A stretch of 5,537 nucleotides of DNA from Oscillospiraceae bacterium (GTDB lineage Bacteria > Bacillota > Clostridia > Oscillospirales > Acutalibacteraceae), in assembly GCA_003499325.1 (NCBI GenBank), contig DNIP01000062.1:1-5537 (forward strand). The letters run 5' to 3'. This document shows, one piece after another, positions 5,521-5,537 of this stretch; the first letter of the stretch is position 1; each line of letters begins with the position of its first letter. The notes beneath the pieces are model-generated. The model was given only the letters and a program-made list of their open reading frames with translations. It was not told the origin of the DNA and ran no database searches. A program made the position numbers and the translations under genes.

Positions 5521-5537
5521 AGTTTGTCGAAAAAGTA

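Noticed and set aside
1..5537. CRISPR array, tRNA, rRNA or insertion-sequence genes
   Set aside because: No regularly spaced direct repeats, cloverleaf sequences, rRNA signatures or transposase motifs were seen on either strand.

Overview
This 5.5 kb window looks like a piece of an anaerobic, moderately GC-rich Firmicutes genome, most likely a gut Clostridia member of the Ruminococcaceae/Oscillospiraceae type. That placement is an inference. It rests on the ferredoxin-dependent 2-oxoacid metabolism, AAGGAG-type ribosome binding sites, and short palindromic intergenic repeats of kinds I recall from such genomes. All five recognisable genes are on the + strand, and coding sequence fills nearly the whole window.

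Layout: (1) bases 1-1059 are the C-terminal four fifths of a phenylacetate-CoA ligase (PaaK-type), whose first ~83 residues lie upstream of the window. (2) A 158-base gap (1060-1217) is packed with hairpins. It resembles a palindromic intergenic repeat interrupted by a second hairpin. (3) 1218-2966 and 2959-3528 are iorA and iorB, the two subunits of indolepyruvate:ferredoxin oxidoreductase, overlapping by 8 bases. (4) A 92-base gap holds a short palindromic repeat of the widespread GTCATTGCGAGG...GTGGCAATC type, followed by a possible promoter. (5) 3621-4940 is a second, complete and clearly diverged PaaK-type ligase. (6) A 78-base gap holds a nested inverted repeat. (7) 5019-5450 encodes a small protein made of two ACT domains. 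(8) A strong 13-bp hairpin at 5491-5520 probably ends the transcription unit.

The genes make a coherent module for aryl-acid/aromatic-amino-acid interconversion. IorAB links arylpyruvates (the transamination products of Trp, Phe and Tyr) to arylacetyl-CoA plus CO2 and reduced ferredoxin. PaaK-type ligases link arylacetates to arylacetyl-CoA at the cost of ATP. The tandem-ACT protein is a plausible amino-acid sensor. Because PaaK is AMP-forming and therefore strongly favours making the thioester, the set fits reductive salvage (arylacetate to arylacetyl-CoA to arylpyruvate to amino acid) at least as well as fermentative amino-acid breakdown. The sequence alone cannot settle the direction. The gene grouping is a known type rather than a new system. 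The less ordinary points are the two diverged ligases flanking one oxidoreductase and the three different palindromic elements, one in each of the main gaps.
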